64,000 nucleotides of DNA, from NCBI GenBank assembly GCA_049841135.1, contig JASGHK010000007.1, positions 454,348 to 518,347 of the forward strand, written 5' to 3'. Shown here piece after piece: positions 27,899 to 38,373 of the stretch (positions within the stretch are counted from its first letter, which is position 1; the number at the start of each line of letters is the position of its first letter). The stretch is from JACRCT01 sp049841135. GTDB taxonomy: Bacteria; Myxococcota; Myxococcia; Myxococcales; UBA5297. The notes beneath the pieces were generated by a model that did not search any database, was not told the origin of the DNA, and saw nothing but the letters and a program-made list of their open reading frames with translations. The position numbers and the translations under genes are program-made.

Positions 27899-29299
27899 CT
27901 AGGCCGCCGCCGGGTCGCTCGGGCGGGGCGGGCTCGTCGGACGGGACGAGAGGGCGGCGAGCCGCTGCGCGATGCGGCTGCGGACCAGCGCCAGGTTCTG
28001 GCGGTAGGCGTAGAGGCTCTCGGAGTAGGAGAGCGGCGACGAGCTCTTGTTGACCTCGTCCTCGAGCTTCTCCAGCCGCTGGAGGAGCTCGTCGAGGACC
28101 TCCGCGCCGGGGTTCTCGTCCAGCCGCAGCTCCGTCTCCTTGAGCCGCGCGTACCAGCGGAAGATTCGCGAGCGGATGCGCCAGGCGAACAGCGGCGGCA
28201 CGGCGCGGACGAGCGGCACCAGCACCGCGATGAGCGGGACCAGCATCACCCACAGGCGGTCGATGAGGACGGCGGCCCAGAAGGGCAGGTAGCGCTGCAG
28301 CAGCGGCGGGCCCGACTTGTAGTAGCGCTGGGCCTGGTCGGCGAGCGGGAAGCCGCCGCCGACGGGCGACGGGAACTCGCCTTCGCGGTCGAGCAGCCCC
28401 GACTCGCGGTGGACCTCGGTGGCGGCGCGCATCAACAGGTAGGCCAGGGCGGGGTGCAGCGTGTCGCGGGCCACCAGCATCGCCGTGGGCGCGAGCAGCG
28501 TCACGTCGCGGGCCGGCTCGTCGGAGGCGAGGTCCAGCACGCCGCGGGGCAGGACGAGCTTGGTGAGGAAGGGCAGGCGCCGCACGTAGGCCTCGGCGCG
28601 GACGAAGTCGAGCAGGTGGATGCCGGGCATCGCCGCCAGCCTGCGGACCGCCGGGGACTCCGCGGGCGCCACGAAGAAGAGGACGTCGATCTCCCCCAGC
28701 GCCAGCATCCCCGAGCCCTCCTTGCGGTCGACGGGCAGGAGCGTCGTCGGCGCCCGGTCGGCGCCGTTGAGCTCGAGCAGCTGCTTGGCCAGCGCATGCG
28801 TCCCGCTCGCCGGGGCCCCGATGGCGATGCGCCGGCCCTTGAACGCCGAGAGGTCCTCGACGGGATCGCCGCGGTAGAAGACCCACAGGGGAACGTACGA
28901 GAGCCCTCCCAGGGAGACGATGCCGCTGGGCTCGTCGCCGTCCTCGGTCGGCTTGGCGGTGCGGTGCGCGGTGCCGCTCTGGACGAAGGCGACGTCGACG
29001 CCGGAGGAGGGATCGGCGAGCAGCGCGGCGTTCTGGACGGAGCCCTCGGTCTCGCGGGTGACCAGCTCGATCCCGTCGCGCTTGAGGAGCTTCACGTAGC
29101 GGCGCGCGTAGTGCTTGAAGCCGCCCTCGTCGCTGGCGGTGGCGAGCACCACCCGCCGGGGCGGGGCGGGCTTGACGTAGCGGAAGGCCAGGGCGAAGGC
29201 GCCCAGGGCAGCCAGGAAGAGCAGGCAGACGAGCGCCCACCCCTGGAAGGTGGAGAGGCGAAGGAGGCGCTCGCGGAGACCCGAGGAGGACGCAGGCAT
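27899..29299 (-). CDS. TAXI-family TRAP solute-binding-like protein with C-terminal membrane segment
   Basis: 466 residues. An N-terminal anchor (GWALVCLLFLAALGAFALAF) precedes the binding domain: VVLATASDEGGFKHYAR, VDVAFVQSG, RIAIGAPASGTHALAKQLL and IDVLFFVAPAESPAVRR all match the TAXI (TRAP-associated extracytoplasmic immunogenic) family. After residue ~330 come a second hydrophobic segment (AAVLIDRLWVMLVPLIAVLVPL) and a helical coiled-coil-like tail (DELLQRLEKLEDEVNK). This extra anchor and tail is a known TAXI subtype. No TRAP membrane subunits are adjacent, so transport is not established. Confidence 0.82.
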   Translation of the reverse strand: MPASSSGLRERLLRLSTFQGWALVCLLFLAALGAFALAFRYVKPAPPRRVVLATASDEGGFKHYARRYVKLLKRDGIELVTRETEGSVQNAALLADPSSGVDVAFVQSGTAHRTAKPTEDGDEPSGIVSLGGLSYVPLWVFYRGDPVEDLSAFKGRRIAIGAPASGTHALAKQLLELNGADRAPTTLLPVDRKEGSGMLALGEIDVLFFVAPAESPAVRRLAAMPGIHLLDFVRAEAYVRRLPFLTKLVLPRGVLDLASDEPARDVTLLAPTAMLVARDTLHPALAYLLMRAATEVHRESGLLDREGEFPSPVGGGFPLADQAQRYYKSGPPLLQRYLPFWAAVLIDRLWVMLVPLIAVLVPLVRAVPPLFAWRIRSRIFRWYARLKETELRLDENPGAEVLDELLQRLEKLEDEVNKSSSPLSYSESLYAYRQNLALVRSRIAQRLAALSSRPTSPPRPSDPAAA

Positions 29300-29364
29300 G
29301 GCGACGGCAAGGTATCAGACGCCGCCGCTTGACGGGTTCGCCGAGCCCGCGCTCTGCTCCCGGC

Positions 29365-30826
29365 ATGCCGCCGACGATGGACGAGCGTCTCGCCGCCCGC
29401 ATGGCGCGCCCCCAGCGCCACCGCTTGTTGCAGGGCTACCCGCCGCTGCCGCTGATGCGCCGCGCCCAGCTCGATTCGACGAAGGGCCGGCGAGCGCTCG
29501 ACGGCGCGCTGCGCGGCGACACGGGCGAGGCGCTCGAGGCGCCCCACGTGACGCTCGATCCGTCGCGGCCCCTCCTGGTCGGCGTGCTCCCGCACGCGCT
29601 GTGCAACCCGCGGGTGCGCGGCTGCGGCTTCTGCACCTTCCCGCACGAGAGGTACTCGAAGAAGGAGTGCGAGGCGTCGCTGCAGCAGGTGCGCGGGGAG
29701 ATGTCTCGGCTCCTCGCCGAGCCTGGGCTGGCCGGACGGCGCGCCTTGGGCGTCTACTTCGGCGGCGCGACCGCGAACCTGGCCCCGATGGTGGAGCTGC
29801 AAGGCCTCGCGGACCTGCTGGCGCAGGCGCTCGACCTGAGTCAGGCCGAGCTCACGGTCGAGGGGACCGCTGCTCAGTTCCGCTCCTGGCCCTTCTCGCC
29901 GCTCGCCCGGCTCGCCGACTTTCCCGGCCGGCACAAGCGCGTGAGCATCGGCGTGCAGACGTTCGATCCCGGCTGGCTCGCGAAGATGGGCCGCGAGCGC
30001 TTCGGGGACCGCGAGACGGTCCGCAGGGTCGTCGCCGAGGCCCACCGGCGCGGGATGACCGTCTCGGCGGACCTGCTCTTCAACCTGCCGGGACAGACGC
30101 TGGAACAGGCCCGGGCCGACGTGCGGACCGCCGTGGACCTCGGGCTCGACCAGAATCTGCCTGTACCACTTGGTGCTGCACGCGGACCTGGGCACCGTCT
30201 GGAGCCAGCAGCCGCAGATGCTCGAGGCGCTGCCCGCGCAGGAGCAGGCCTGCGAGAACGCCTGCGCGCTCCGGGAGGCGCTGCTCGCCGCCGGCTTCGT
30301 GCAGACGACCCTGACCAACTTCGAGCGCGCCGAGGTCCACGCCAGCCCCCGGCGGTTCGTCTACGAGGAGCTGAGCTTCCCGCCGGAGACCTGCGACGCG
30401 CTGGGCATCGGGCCGATGGGCATCTGCACGTTCGTCGATCTGCCGGGGAGGCGGGGCGTCAAGCTCGTGCGGAACCTCCGCCCCCGCGCCTGGCCCTGGC
30501 ACCTGTACTTCCCTTACGAGGAGCCGGACCTGAAGCTGCTCTTCCTCACGCGCGAGCTGGCCCGGGCCCGCGTCAGCCGGGAGCGCCACCTGCGGCTCTT
30601 CGGCGCGGACTTCGCCCTGGAGCACCGAGAGGCGCTCGCGGCGGTGGCTGCGGCGGGGTTGGCGACGCTGGGCCCGGACGAGCTGGCGCTGACGCCGCGC
30701 GGGAGGTTCTTCGCCGACTCGATCGCGGGGCTCCTGGCCGAGCCCCGCGTCGAGGCGCTGCGCCCGCTCGCGGCGGGCGTCCACACGCGCGACCACGTCG
30801 ACCACCTGCGGCTGTCGATGGGCTAG
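29365..30826 (+). CDS. HemW-like radical SAM protein with unusual CX6CX2C motif, one frameshift
   Basis: About 487 residues. The body matches HemW/coproporphyrinogen-oxidase-like radical SAM proteins: YFGGATANL, RVSIGVQTFDPGWL, SADLLFNLPGQTLEQA and LGLDQICLYHLVLHADLG. The [4Fe-4S] motif is CNPRVRGCGFC, which is CX6CX2C rather than the family's CX3CX2C. The frame changes near 30155; the joined sequence is continuous and the C-terminal half resumes its conserved helical domain. Its stop codon shares the CTAG with the stop of glnB on the other strand. Substrate unknown; heme-chaperone function should not be assumed. Confidence 0.7.
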
Positions 30827-31169
30827 CCGATGGGGGTCACCGCCTCCTGGTCCTGCTCCCCGGTGCGGATGCGCCAGACCTTCTCCACCGGGAGCACGAA
30901 GACCTTCCCGTCGCCGACGTCGCCGGTGCGCGCCGACTTGAGGATGGCCCGCACCGTGGGCTCGACGAAGTGGTCGGAGACGCCGATCTCCAGACGGACC
31001 TTCTCGGCGAGCTCCATCTTCACCGTCGTGCCGCGGTAGGTCTCCACCTCCTCCACCTCGCCGCCGTGGCCCTGCGCGCGGCTGATGGTCAGCCCGCGCA
31101 CCTCGGCGCGGAAGAGCGCCTCGAGCACGTCGTTGAGCCGGTCGGGCCGGACGATCGCGATCACCATCT

Positions 31170-31173
<4 letters not shown>
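30823..31173 (-). CDS. glnB: PII nitrogen regulatory protein (GlnB/GlnK)
   Basis: 116 residues, ATG at 31173 preceded by AAGGAGGTCG, a strong Shine-Dalgarno. It matches PII proteins: MKMVIAIVRPDRLNDVLEAL, AQGHGGEVEEVETYRGTTVKM (T-loop) and the C-terminal GDVGDGKVFVLPVEKVWRIRTGE. Its start overlaps the amtB stop codon (ATGA), so the two are translationally coupled; this pairing is the usual GlnK-AmtB arrangement. In the T-loop, the usual YRG tyrosine uridylylation site is kept (ETYRG). It binds ATP/ADP and 2-oxoglutarate and gates the ammonium channel. Confidence 0.93.
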
Positions 31174-32456
<1,283 letters not shown>

Positions 32457-32640
32457 GGATTGGATGGACCTCACGTTCGGGGCGTGATCGCACCAAGCGA
32501 CCGGGCCCTGCCTAACTTCGATGTGCCGTGCGAGGTGCCGATTCGCGCGACGCGACACGGTAGGCAGCGCCGTTGCCCGCGGCTCGAATCCCGGGAGGGC
32601 GGTGCGCATCTACGAACGGCGGTGGGAGGACCGAGCGCAC

Positions 32641-33255
32641 ATGGCCAAGCTCACGATGACCAGCTTCGTCACCCTCGACGGGGTGATGCAGGCACCCGGC
32701 GGCCGGCAGGAGGACACCAGCGGGGGCTTCACCCACGGCGGCTGGGTGGCGCCGTTCGTGGACGAGAAGTTCGGAGCGTTCGTCGGCCAGGTCTTCGCGC
32801 GCGCCGACGCGTTCCTGCTCGGCCGCGGCACCTACCAGATCTTCGCCGGCTGGTGGCCGAAGGTGACGGATCCGGGCGACCCGATTGCGGCGGCGCTCAA
32901 CCGGCTGCCCAAGCACGTGGCGTCGAGGACGCTCGAGAGCGTCGAGTGGAGCGGCAGCGTGCTCTTGCGCGAGGTCGCGCAGGAGGTGCCGAGGCTCAAG
33001 CAGCGCTACGGGCGCGAGCTGCAGGTGCACGGCAGCCCCGGGCTGGCGCAGACGCTGCTGCAGGAGGACCTGCTCGACGAGCTGAACCTGCTCGTCTTCC
33101 CAGTGGCGCTGGGCGGACGCGGCAAGCGGCTCTTCGGCTCGGGGACCGTGCCGACCGCGTTCGAGCTGATCGGCTCCCAGGTCACCGGCAAGGGCGTCGT
33201 CGTCTCCACCTATCGGCGGGCGGGTCTGCCCAGCTACGGGACCATCGGCGGCTAG
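32641..33255 (+). CDS. RibD C-terminal / dihydrofolate-reductase-like protein
   Basis: 204 residues from ATG 32641, with GGGAGG upstream. Motifs fit the RibD-C/DHFR-like fold of bacterial YwjB/YyaP-type reductases: MTSFVTLDGVMQAPGG, FLLGRGTYQIFAGWW, KHVASRTLESVEW, LQVHGSPGLAQTLLQEDLLD and LVFPVALGGRGKRLF. Probably an NADPH-dependent reductase of unknown substrate; a role in folate is not implied. It is divergent from amtB and convergent with the zinc-finger gene. Confidence 0.88.
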   Translation: MAKLTMTSFVTLDGVMQAPGGRQEDTSGGFTHGGWVAPFVDEKFGAFVGQVFARADAFLLGRGTYQIFAGWWPKVTDPGDPIAAALNRLPKHVASRTLESVEWSGSVLLREVAQEVPRLKQRYGRELQVHGSPGLAQTLLQEDLLDELNLLVFPVALGGRGKRLFGSGTVPTAFELIGSQVTGKGVVVSTYRRAGLPSYGTIGG

Positions 33256-33279
33256 CCGGCGTCGCGAACGGCGAGGTCG

Positions 33280-34131
33280 TCAGAGGCGCTGCACCTGGTC
33301 TTCGTCGACCCAGTGCACCGTCCCGGCCTCGTCCTTGACCCCCACTCGCATCTCGTCGCCGTATTTGCTGCGGCCGTGCCAGACGACCTCGCCCTCGCGC
33401 CCCGCACCCTCCTTGGCGGTCTCGAGGATCCGCACGCGCTGGCCGCGCAGCGTGGAGGCCGGCGTCGAGGCCTGGGCGGGCGCGGGAGCCTCGATCGCGT
33501 CGGCAGGGAGCAGCGAGAGGAGCGCCTCGCGCTCGGCGATCTCCCGGGGACAGCTCTTCAGCACCGGGCCGAAGCTGTAGGGCAGGGCCCGGGCCGCGCA
33601 GCGCAGGTGGTACCAGTGGTACTTCGGGTGGCCAGGAGTGCTCTGGTGGACGAGCTCCTCGCCGAAGCGCAGCTCGCCCTCGGCGATGGCCGTGCGGCAG
33701 CCGCGGCAGGCGGCGCGGCCGGAGGCGGCGGGCTCGATGACGCCCGGCACCCGCCGCTTGGGGTCGGGAGCCTTGGACGCCGACGAGACTCGCTCCTCGC
33801 GCTCTTCGAACTTGCCTCGCCCGAACTCCATCACGCAGCGGTAGGGCCCGCTCTCCAGCGCCAGCCTCCCTTCGGCGCCGCGCTCCGCGGCGGCCCGGAG
33901 CGCCGCCTCCAGGCGCGGCCAGAACAGCGCGGAGCCCGGGTCGCTGATGACGCCGTCGATCCTCAGCCGCAGGCGGGTGCGCTGGAGGGTGACGCCGGGC
34001 TCCTCGGCCGCGAGCTCGTCGAACAGGCCGGAGACGGCGCCGCCGGCGCCCTCGACGCTGCTCTCCAGCCACGCTGCCAGCTCCACCGGCGGAAGCGCCA
34101 GCTCGCCCCTGAGCTTGAGGAAGTCGGTCAT
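33280..34131 (-). CDS. PARP-type zinc-finger protein
   Basis: 283 residues from ATG 34131. A central segment (about residues 140-190) matches the PARP-type zinc finger: ACRGCRTAIAEGELRFGEEL, then KYHWYHLRCAARAL: C-x2-C ... H-x2-C with the family's G-E-L-R-F-G-E loop and W-x-H. The N-terminus is an unrecognised helical region; the C-terminus (about 230-283) has an SH3-like patch, VRILETAKEGAGREGEVVWHGRSKYG. This finger binds DNA breaks in eukaryotic PARP-1, but no ADP-ribosyltransferase domain is present here. DNA binding is a family-based inference. Confidence 0.65.
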   Translation of the reverse strand: MTDFLKLRGELALPPVELAAWLESSVEGAGGAVSGLFDELAAEEPGVTLQRTRLRLRIDGVISDPGSALFWPRLEAALRAAAERGAEGRLALESGPYRCVMEFGRGKFEEREERVSSASKAPDPKRRVPGVIEPAASGRAACRGCRTAIAEGELRFGEELVHQSTPGHPKYHWYHLRCAARALPYSFGPVLKSCPREIAEREALLSLLPADAIEAPAPAQASTPASTLRGQRVRILETAKEGAGREGEVVWHGRSKYGDEMRVGVKDEAGTVHWVDEDQVQRL

Positions 34132-34237
34132 CGCGAACCCCGGGATGCGTGACGGCAGATGAGGGCATCGTATCGCGAGGCAGGAGTGGGAGAATGCGGG
34201 CCCACGAGGACCCGGGCCGAGCTGAGGAGAGACCGCC

Positions 34238-35066
34238 ATGGACGCCACCCCGCTTCAGCGGCAAGCCGTCGCGCTCCTCGTCGCGCTCGCGCTCGCCGGG
34301 GCCTGTGGACGGACCGGCGCCTTCGAGCCTCGCGATCCCGTGAGCTTCCGACGCCGCCGCGCCCGGAGACGCAGATGCAGGCGCGCTGCGCGCGGACGCC
34401 TCGGCCGCGCCGGACGCGTCGAGCCGGACCGACGCCGCCCTGACGCCGGACGCCGCGGTCGAGCCCTGCAACCTCCCGTGTTCCAACACGCCCGAGGATC
34501 GCCCGGTCTACGTCTTCGGTGAGTGCGTGCCGCCGCTGGAGGTCGGCTGCCCGGCGAAGAGGTGCACCGTGGGCGGGAGCGAGTGCGGCCCGGGCTTCAC
34601 CTGCGACGTCTGCGGCGCGGCGGCGTGCTGCATCTGCGCGGCGTGCGTCTCGGCGTGTGTGCGCAGCGGCCCGGCCATGGGGCCGCTGCCCGAGTACCTG
34701 AAGATCAGCCCGACGGTCGGACCGGCCTTCCAGGATCAGGTGCTCACCGTCGAGGGCTTCCCGTTCTACGTCGGCGCCCTCTACTACCTCGTCCGCGTCG
34801 GCGACTCCGGTGACCTCTTCCAGGAAGGCGGGTCGCGCTGCAGCTTCGAGGTCCGCGTCCCGGGACAGAGTTTCGGCACGGTGCCGGTCTTCGTCTCGCA
34901 GTACGGGGGCGGCGACCCGTGGGTGCTGGCGGGCTTCTTCACGTTCTCGGGCGGCGCCCTTCCCAGCTGCACCCAGCCCGGATTCGCCTGTGTCGAGGGC
35001 CAGGAGTGCTGCGAGACGCCGGAGGTCCCCGTCTCCTGTGTCGCCGGCCGCTGCCGGCGACGCTGA
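34238..35066 (+). CDS. Cys-rich lipoprotein with IPT/TIG-like domain, one frameshift
   Basis: About 276 residues. Signal peptide with lipobox (ALAGACG), then an Asp/Ala/Pro linker visible after correcting a frame break near 34335-34350 (SDAAAPGDADAGALRADASA). A Cys-rich part (CPAKRCTVGGSECGPGF) follows, then a beta-rich IPT/TIG-like segment (LKISPTVGPAFQDQVLTVEG) and a C-terminal Cys cluster (CVEGQECCETPEVPVSC). The gene ends 134 bases before a further lipoprotein on the same strand. Surface role inferred. Confidence 0.65.
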
Positions 35067-35105
35067 CCGGATTCGAGAGGCGTCACCCGCGCTTGCACTG
35101 ATAGT

Positions 35106-35119
35106 GTGACGCGCGTCAC
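35106..35119. promoter_or_regulatory. 14-bp palindrome upstream of lipoprotein gene
   Basis: GTGACGCGCGTCAC is a perfect palindrome, 82 bases before the ATG of the next gene; a related half-site GCGTCAC occurs at about 35077. It looks like a dimeric-regulator operator, but the regulator and promoter are unknown. Confidence 0.35.
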
Positions 35120-35200
35120 CAAACGCCCGCATCCTTCATATGGGTTTGGCCGCTCGAGGCCGGCGGCGCTGCGCACCTACAGGTAGGGCTCGAGGTCACC

Positions 35201-36718
35201 ATGGGCTTTCGACCGCTCCAGCTTCTCGGCCCGCTCGCCGTGGCAGCGCTGCTGGTCGCGGGGTGTCCCGAGGAGCCCGACCTGACCGAGCCGATCGCTC
35301 CGGCGCTGGAGGCCGGCAAGGACAAGTCGCCGGTGACGCCACTGCCGGGAGCCGGCGCAGCGAAGGCCAAGCCGAAGCTCACGTTGCCGGCGGAGCTGGC
35401 CGCGGCGCTGCACGGCATCGAGTGGGAGGTCATCGACGCGCCGCCGGCATCGGAGCTGGCGTATCAGGTGCCCGCCGACTGCAAGCTCGAGTACCTGGAC
35501 CTGGGGACCCTGGCGATCACCGAGGAGAACTTCTCGGTGAAGCACCGCTACTTCCAGTCGTTCGTGCTCGAGAAGTCCGGGCCGAAGACGATGGCGCGGA
35601 CGCCGGGGCGGCGGCTCGAATACGTCAAGTTCAGCTCCTACCTCCGGTCCGTCGACGGGTTCGTCGACCCCTCCGCGTGGCGCCAGCCGAAGGTCACGCT
35701 CACCGTCGCGCCGGACCACGTGGAGATGCCCTCGGTGCTCTCGCCCGTCTTCCAGCTCCAGCAGGGGACTTCGTACGGGCTCGCCTCGCCGTTCAACGGC
35801 TGGCCGCCCATCCCGAGCCAGGGCTCGCCCGAGCCGGAGTGGAAGTACCACCTGCTGTTCGACACGCCGAAGACGCTTCAGAAGCAGCCGCCGGCGAAGG
35901 TGGAGCTGCACGGCTGGGTGCGGCTCGGCTTCCAGCGGGCCGCCTACCTCACCGCGACCTGGGCCGAGAACGCGGAGCCGGTCCCCATCGGCACGGCGCT
36001 CTCGCACCTGCGGGTTCAGGGCCAGTCGCCGCTGCGCTCGACCCTGGCGCAGGACCGGGAGATCACCGGGCACTACCTGATCTCCGAGCAGGGTTACCTC
36101 GCGCTCGCGCACCTCGAAGGCATGGCGCGGATCCACAACAGCTTCACGATGCGCCGCGGGCGCAGCGGCCGGACGATGGAGCGCGAGGTGTTCGAGGACC
36201 GCTCCTTCTCGTTCACCACCAAGCTCGTCTCCGACTGCAGCGGCAGCCTGTTCTGGAAGACGCCGGCCAAGGACCTGCCGGAGGCCCAGGCGCTGGCGCT
36301 GGTGGAGGAGTTCACGAACCTGGTGGCCGCGGACCGCATCGGCGACGCGGTGGAGATGCTCTCGCCCGCCATCCGCTACGCCTTTCCGGGCGACGTGCTC
36401 GTGCTGCTGCTGCGCGGCCACTTCAAGTCGCTGGGAGCCCACGACTTCGGCAAGAAGGTGGTGGCGGAGAGCAAGGAGGCCAAGGCGAGCGAGGAGGACC
36501 GGGAGCGCGACCGCGGCCAGGGCCTCGAGTTCGAGGGCACGACCAGGAAGGGCAGGAAGACCTACTCGACGGTCGTCGCCGAGCAGCTCGGAGAGCGCAG
36601 GTACATCACCTTCGTCGGCACCAGCAGCCGGCCGGACCGCAAGAGCTGGGACCTGCTGCTGGTGCGGCCCGGCGGCATGTACTCGGGCACCCTGCCGCTC
36701 TTCAAGCCGAGGTACTAG
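35201..36718 (+). CDS. Lipoprotein of unknown function
   Basis: 505 residues. Signal peptide with lipobox (LLVAGCPEEP) and a Pro/Ala-rich linker, then two-part beta-rich body with repeats of hydrophobic strands (FQSFVLEKSG, LTVAPDHVEMPSVLSPVF, LGFQRAAYLTATWAEN) and a C-terminal alpha/beta segment with charged linker (KKVVAESKEAKASEEDRE). No Cys-rich or enzymatic motif visible. The frame is intact. I do not recognise the family. Confidence 0.65.
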   Translation: MGFRPLQLLGPLAVAALLVAGCPEEPDLTEPIAPALEAGKDKSPVTPLPGAGAAKAKPKLTLPAELAAALHGIEWEVIDAPPASELAYQVPADCKLEYLDLGTLAITEENFSVKHRYFQSFVLEKSGPKTMARTPGRRLEYVKFSSYLRSVDGFVDPSAWRQPKVTLTVAPDHVEMPSVLSPVFQLQQGTSYGLASPFNGWPPIPSQGSPEPEWKYHLLFDTPKTLQKQPPAKVELHGWVRLGFQRAAYLTATWAENAEPVPIGTALSHLRVQGQSPLRSTLAQDREITGHYLISEQGYLALAHLEGMARIHNSFTMRRGRSGRTMEREVFEDRSFSFTTKLVSDCSGSLFWKTPAKDLPEAQALALVEEFTNLVAADRIGDAVEMLSPAIRYAFPGDVLVLLLRGHFKSLGAHDFGKKVVAESKEAKASEEDRERDRGQGLEFEGTTRKGRKTYSTVVAEQLGERRYITFVGTSSRPDRKSWDLLLVRPGGMYSGTLPLFKPRY

Positions 36719-36776
36719 AGAGCGCCGAGTGCCGCACGTGTGACGCGCAGCGCCGAATCGGTGGACTGGGGGACCC

Positions 36777-38292
36777 GTGCTTGACCGCCTCAAGAACCGC
36801 GCTGCCACCTGGCTCGTGCAGCCGCCGTCGCCGGTGGACGTGGAGCGGCAGCAGGAGAGGGCGCTGCTCCGGCTGTTGCGCGGCTCCCTCGGGACCGAGC
36901 TCGGCCGCCGCTACCGGCTCGAGGAGGTCCGCAGCGTCGCCGAGTACCAGGCGCGCGTGCCGGCCCACCACTTCGAGGACCTGCTGCCACTGTGGCGGCG
37001 CGAAGAGGCTGGCGAGGTCGGGGTGACCGTGCGCGAGAAGGTGGACTTCTTCGCGCTCTCGACCGGCATCACCGGGGCGGGCAAGCACCTGCCCATCCCT
37101 CGGGCGCTCCTGGACGGAAACCGGCGCCGCGATCTCCAGGTCCTGTCCGCGGTGCTCGCGAGCCGGCCGGGCTCGCGCCTGCTCTCCAAGAGGACCCTCA
37201 CCGTGATCGGCGGCACCTGCCTGGAGACGCTGGCGGGCGGCGCGCGGCTGGGGACGATCTCCGGCCACATGATGTCCACGCTCCCGTGGGTGCTGCAGCG
37301 AACGGTCGTGCCCGACCGGGCGACGCGGGACCTGGACCGCTGGGAGGAGAAGAAGCAGCGGACGCTCGACCAGGCTCGCGGGAAGCCGGTGGGCAACTTC
37401 ATCGCCGTGCCGGGCGTGGCCGTCGACCTGCTGCGCAGCATGCGCGAGCAGTGGAGCGCCGCGCAGTACGCCGCGTTCGTGGGCGGGTTGGAGGTGATGG
37501 TCTTCTCCGGAGTGAGCTACCGCCCCTACCGCGACGAGCTCGTCCGGCTGCTGGAGCGCTCCGACGTCACCTTCGTCGACTTCTACAGCGCCAGCGAGGG
37601 CATCCTCGGGTTCGAGCTTCTCGACGCAGCCGGACGGGTTGAGGCTCTTCTGGGACTCGGTCTTCTACGAGCTGGTCGACCTCGACGCCTACCAGCGCCG
37701 GGACCTCTCGAAGCGCAAGACCCTGGCCGAGGCCCGGGCGGGAGAGCGCTACGCGCTGCTCGTCACCACCGGCAACGGCGGCCTCAGCTACGTGCTGGGC
37801 GACGTGCTCGAGTGCATGGCCCTCGCGCCGCTGCGGTTCCGCGTGGCAGGGCGGACGCGGCTCTCGCTCAACCTCGTCGGCGAGAAGGTAGCCATCGACG
37901 AAGTGGAGTCCGCCGTGGCGGCGGTTTCGGGCGAGCTGGGGGCGAGCCCGGGCGAGTTCCTGGTGACTGCCCGGGTCGCGCAGGCGCGGCCGAGGTACCT
38001 CTGGGTCGTCGAAAACCATCCGGCGTGGCGCGCCGCCGGGCCGGACAAGCTGGGCGAGCTGCTCGACGGGAGCCTGCGGCGCTTCAGCCACGGCTACGGC
38101 TTCTTCCGCGAGCAGCTCGCGCCCTGCGAGGTGGTCCTAGTGGCGAGCGACCGCTTCCGCCAGTGGCTCGCCGGGCGAACGCGGGACCCGTGCCAGCTCA
38201 AGGTCCCGCGCATCGTCGACAGCCCCGAAGCCGTCTCCGAGCTGCTCGAGGCGGCGGTCGATCCGGAGCGGGACGAGACGAGGGCGGGCTGA
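36777..38292 (+). CDS. GH3-like adenylate-forming enzyme (auxin-responsive GH3 family), one frameshift
   Basis: About 505 residues from GTG 36777 (GGGGGA upstream). The ATP-binding and adenylation landmarks fit the bacterial GH3 branch of the ANL superfamily: FFALSTGITGAGKHLPI, FVGGLEVMVFSGVSYRPY, DFYSASEGILGFEL. A frame change near 37635 separates these from the C-terminal subdomain (YALLVTTGNGGLSYVLGDVLE, FRVAGRTRLSLNLVGEKV, QLKVPRIVDSP). In plants GH3 enzymes conjugate amino acids to acyl substrates; bacterial substrates are largely unknown. The gene is convergent with the aminotransferase gene, with a weak hairpin between. Confidence 0.78.
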
Positions 38293-38335
38293 GGCGGGAG
38301 GGTCGGACGACGAGCGCTGCGCTCACGTCCCGCCT
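38292..38335. terminator. Weak hairpin between convergent genes
   Basis: AGGCGGGA (38292-38299) and TCCCGCCT (38328-38335) form an 8-bp stem around a 28-base loop that itself contains a 5-bp stem (GAGCG/CGCTC). It lies at the end of the GH3-like gene. No T-run; tentative. Confidence 0.35.
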
Positions 38336-38373
38336 GGAATCGGCTCAGGCGGAGACGAGCCCTGCGGGCGTGG

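Noticed and set aside
32457..32560. Sigma-54 promoter before amtB
   Set aside because: No GG-N10-GC with the TGGCAC/TTGC elements; only a partial GGCAC match.
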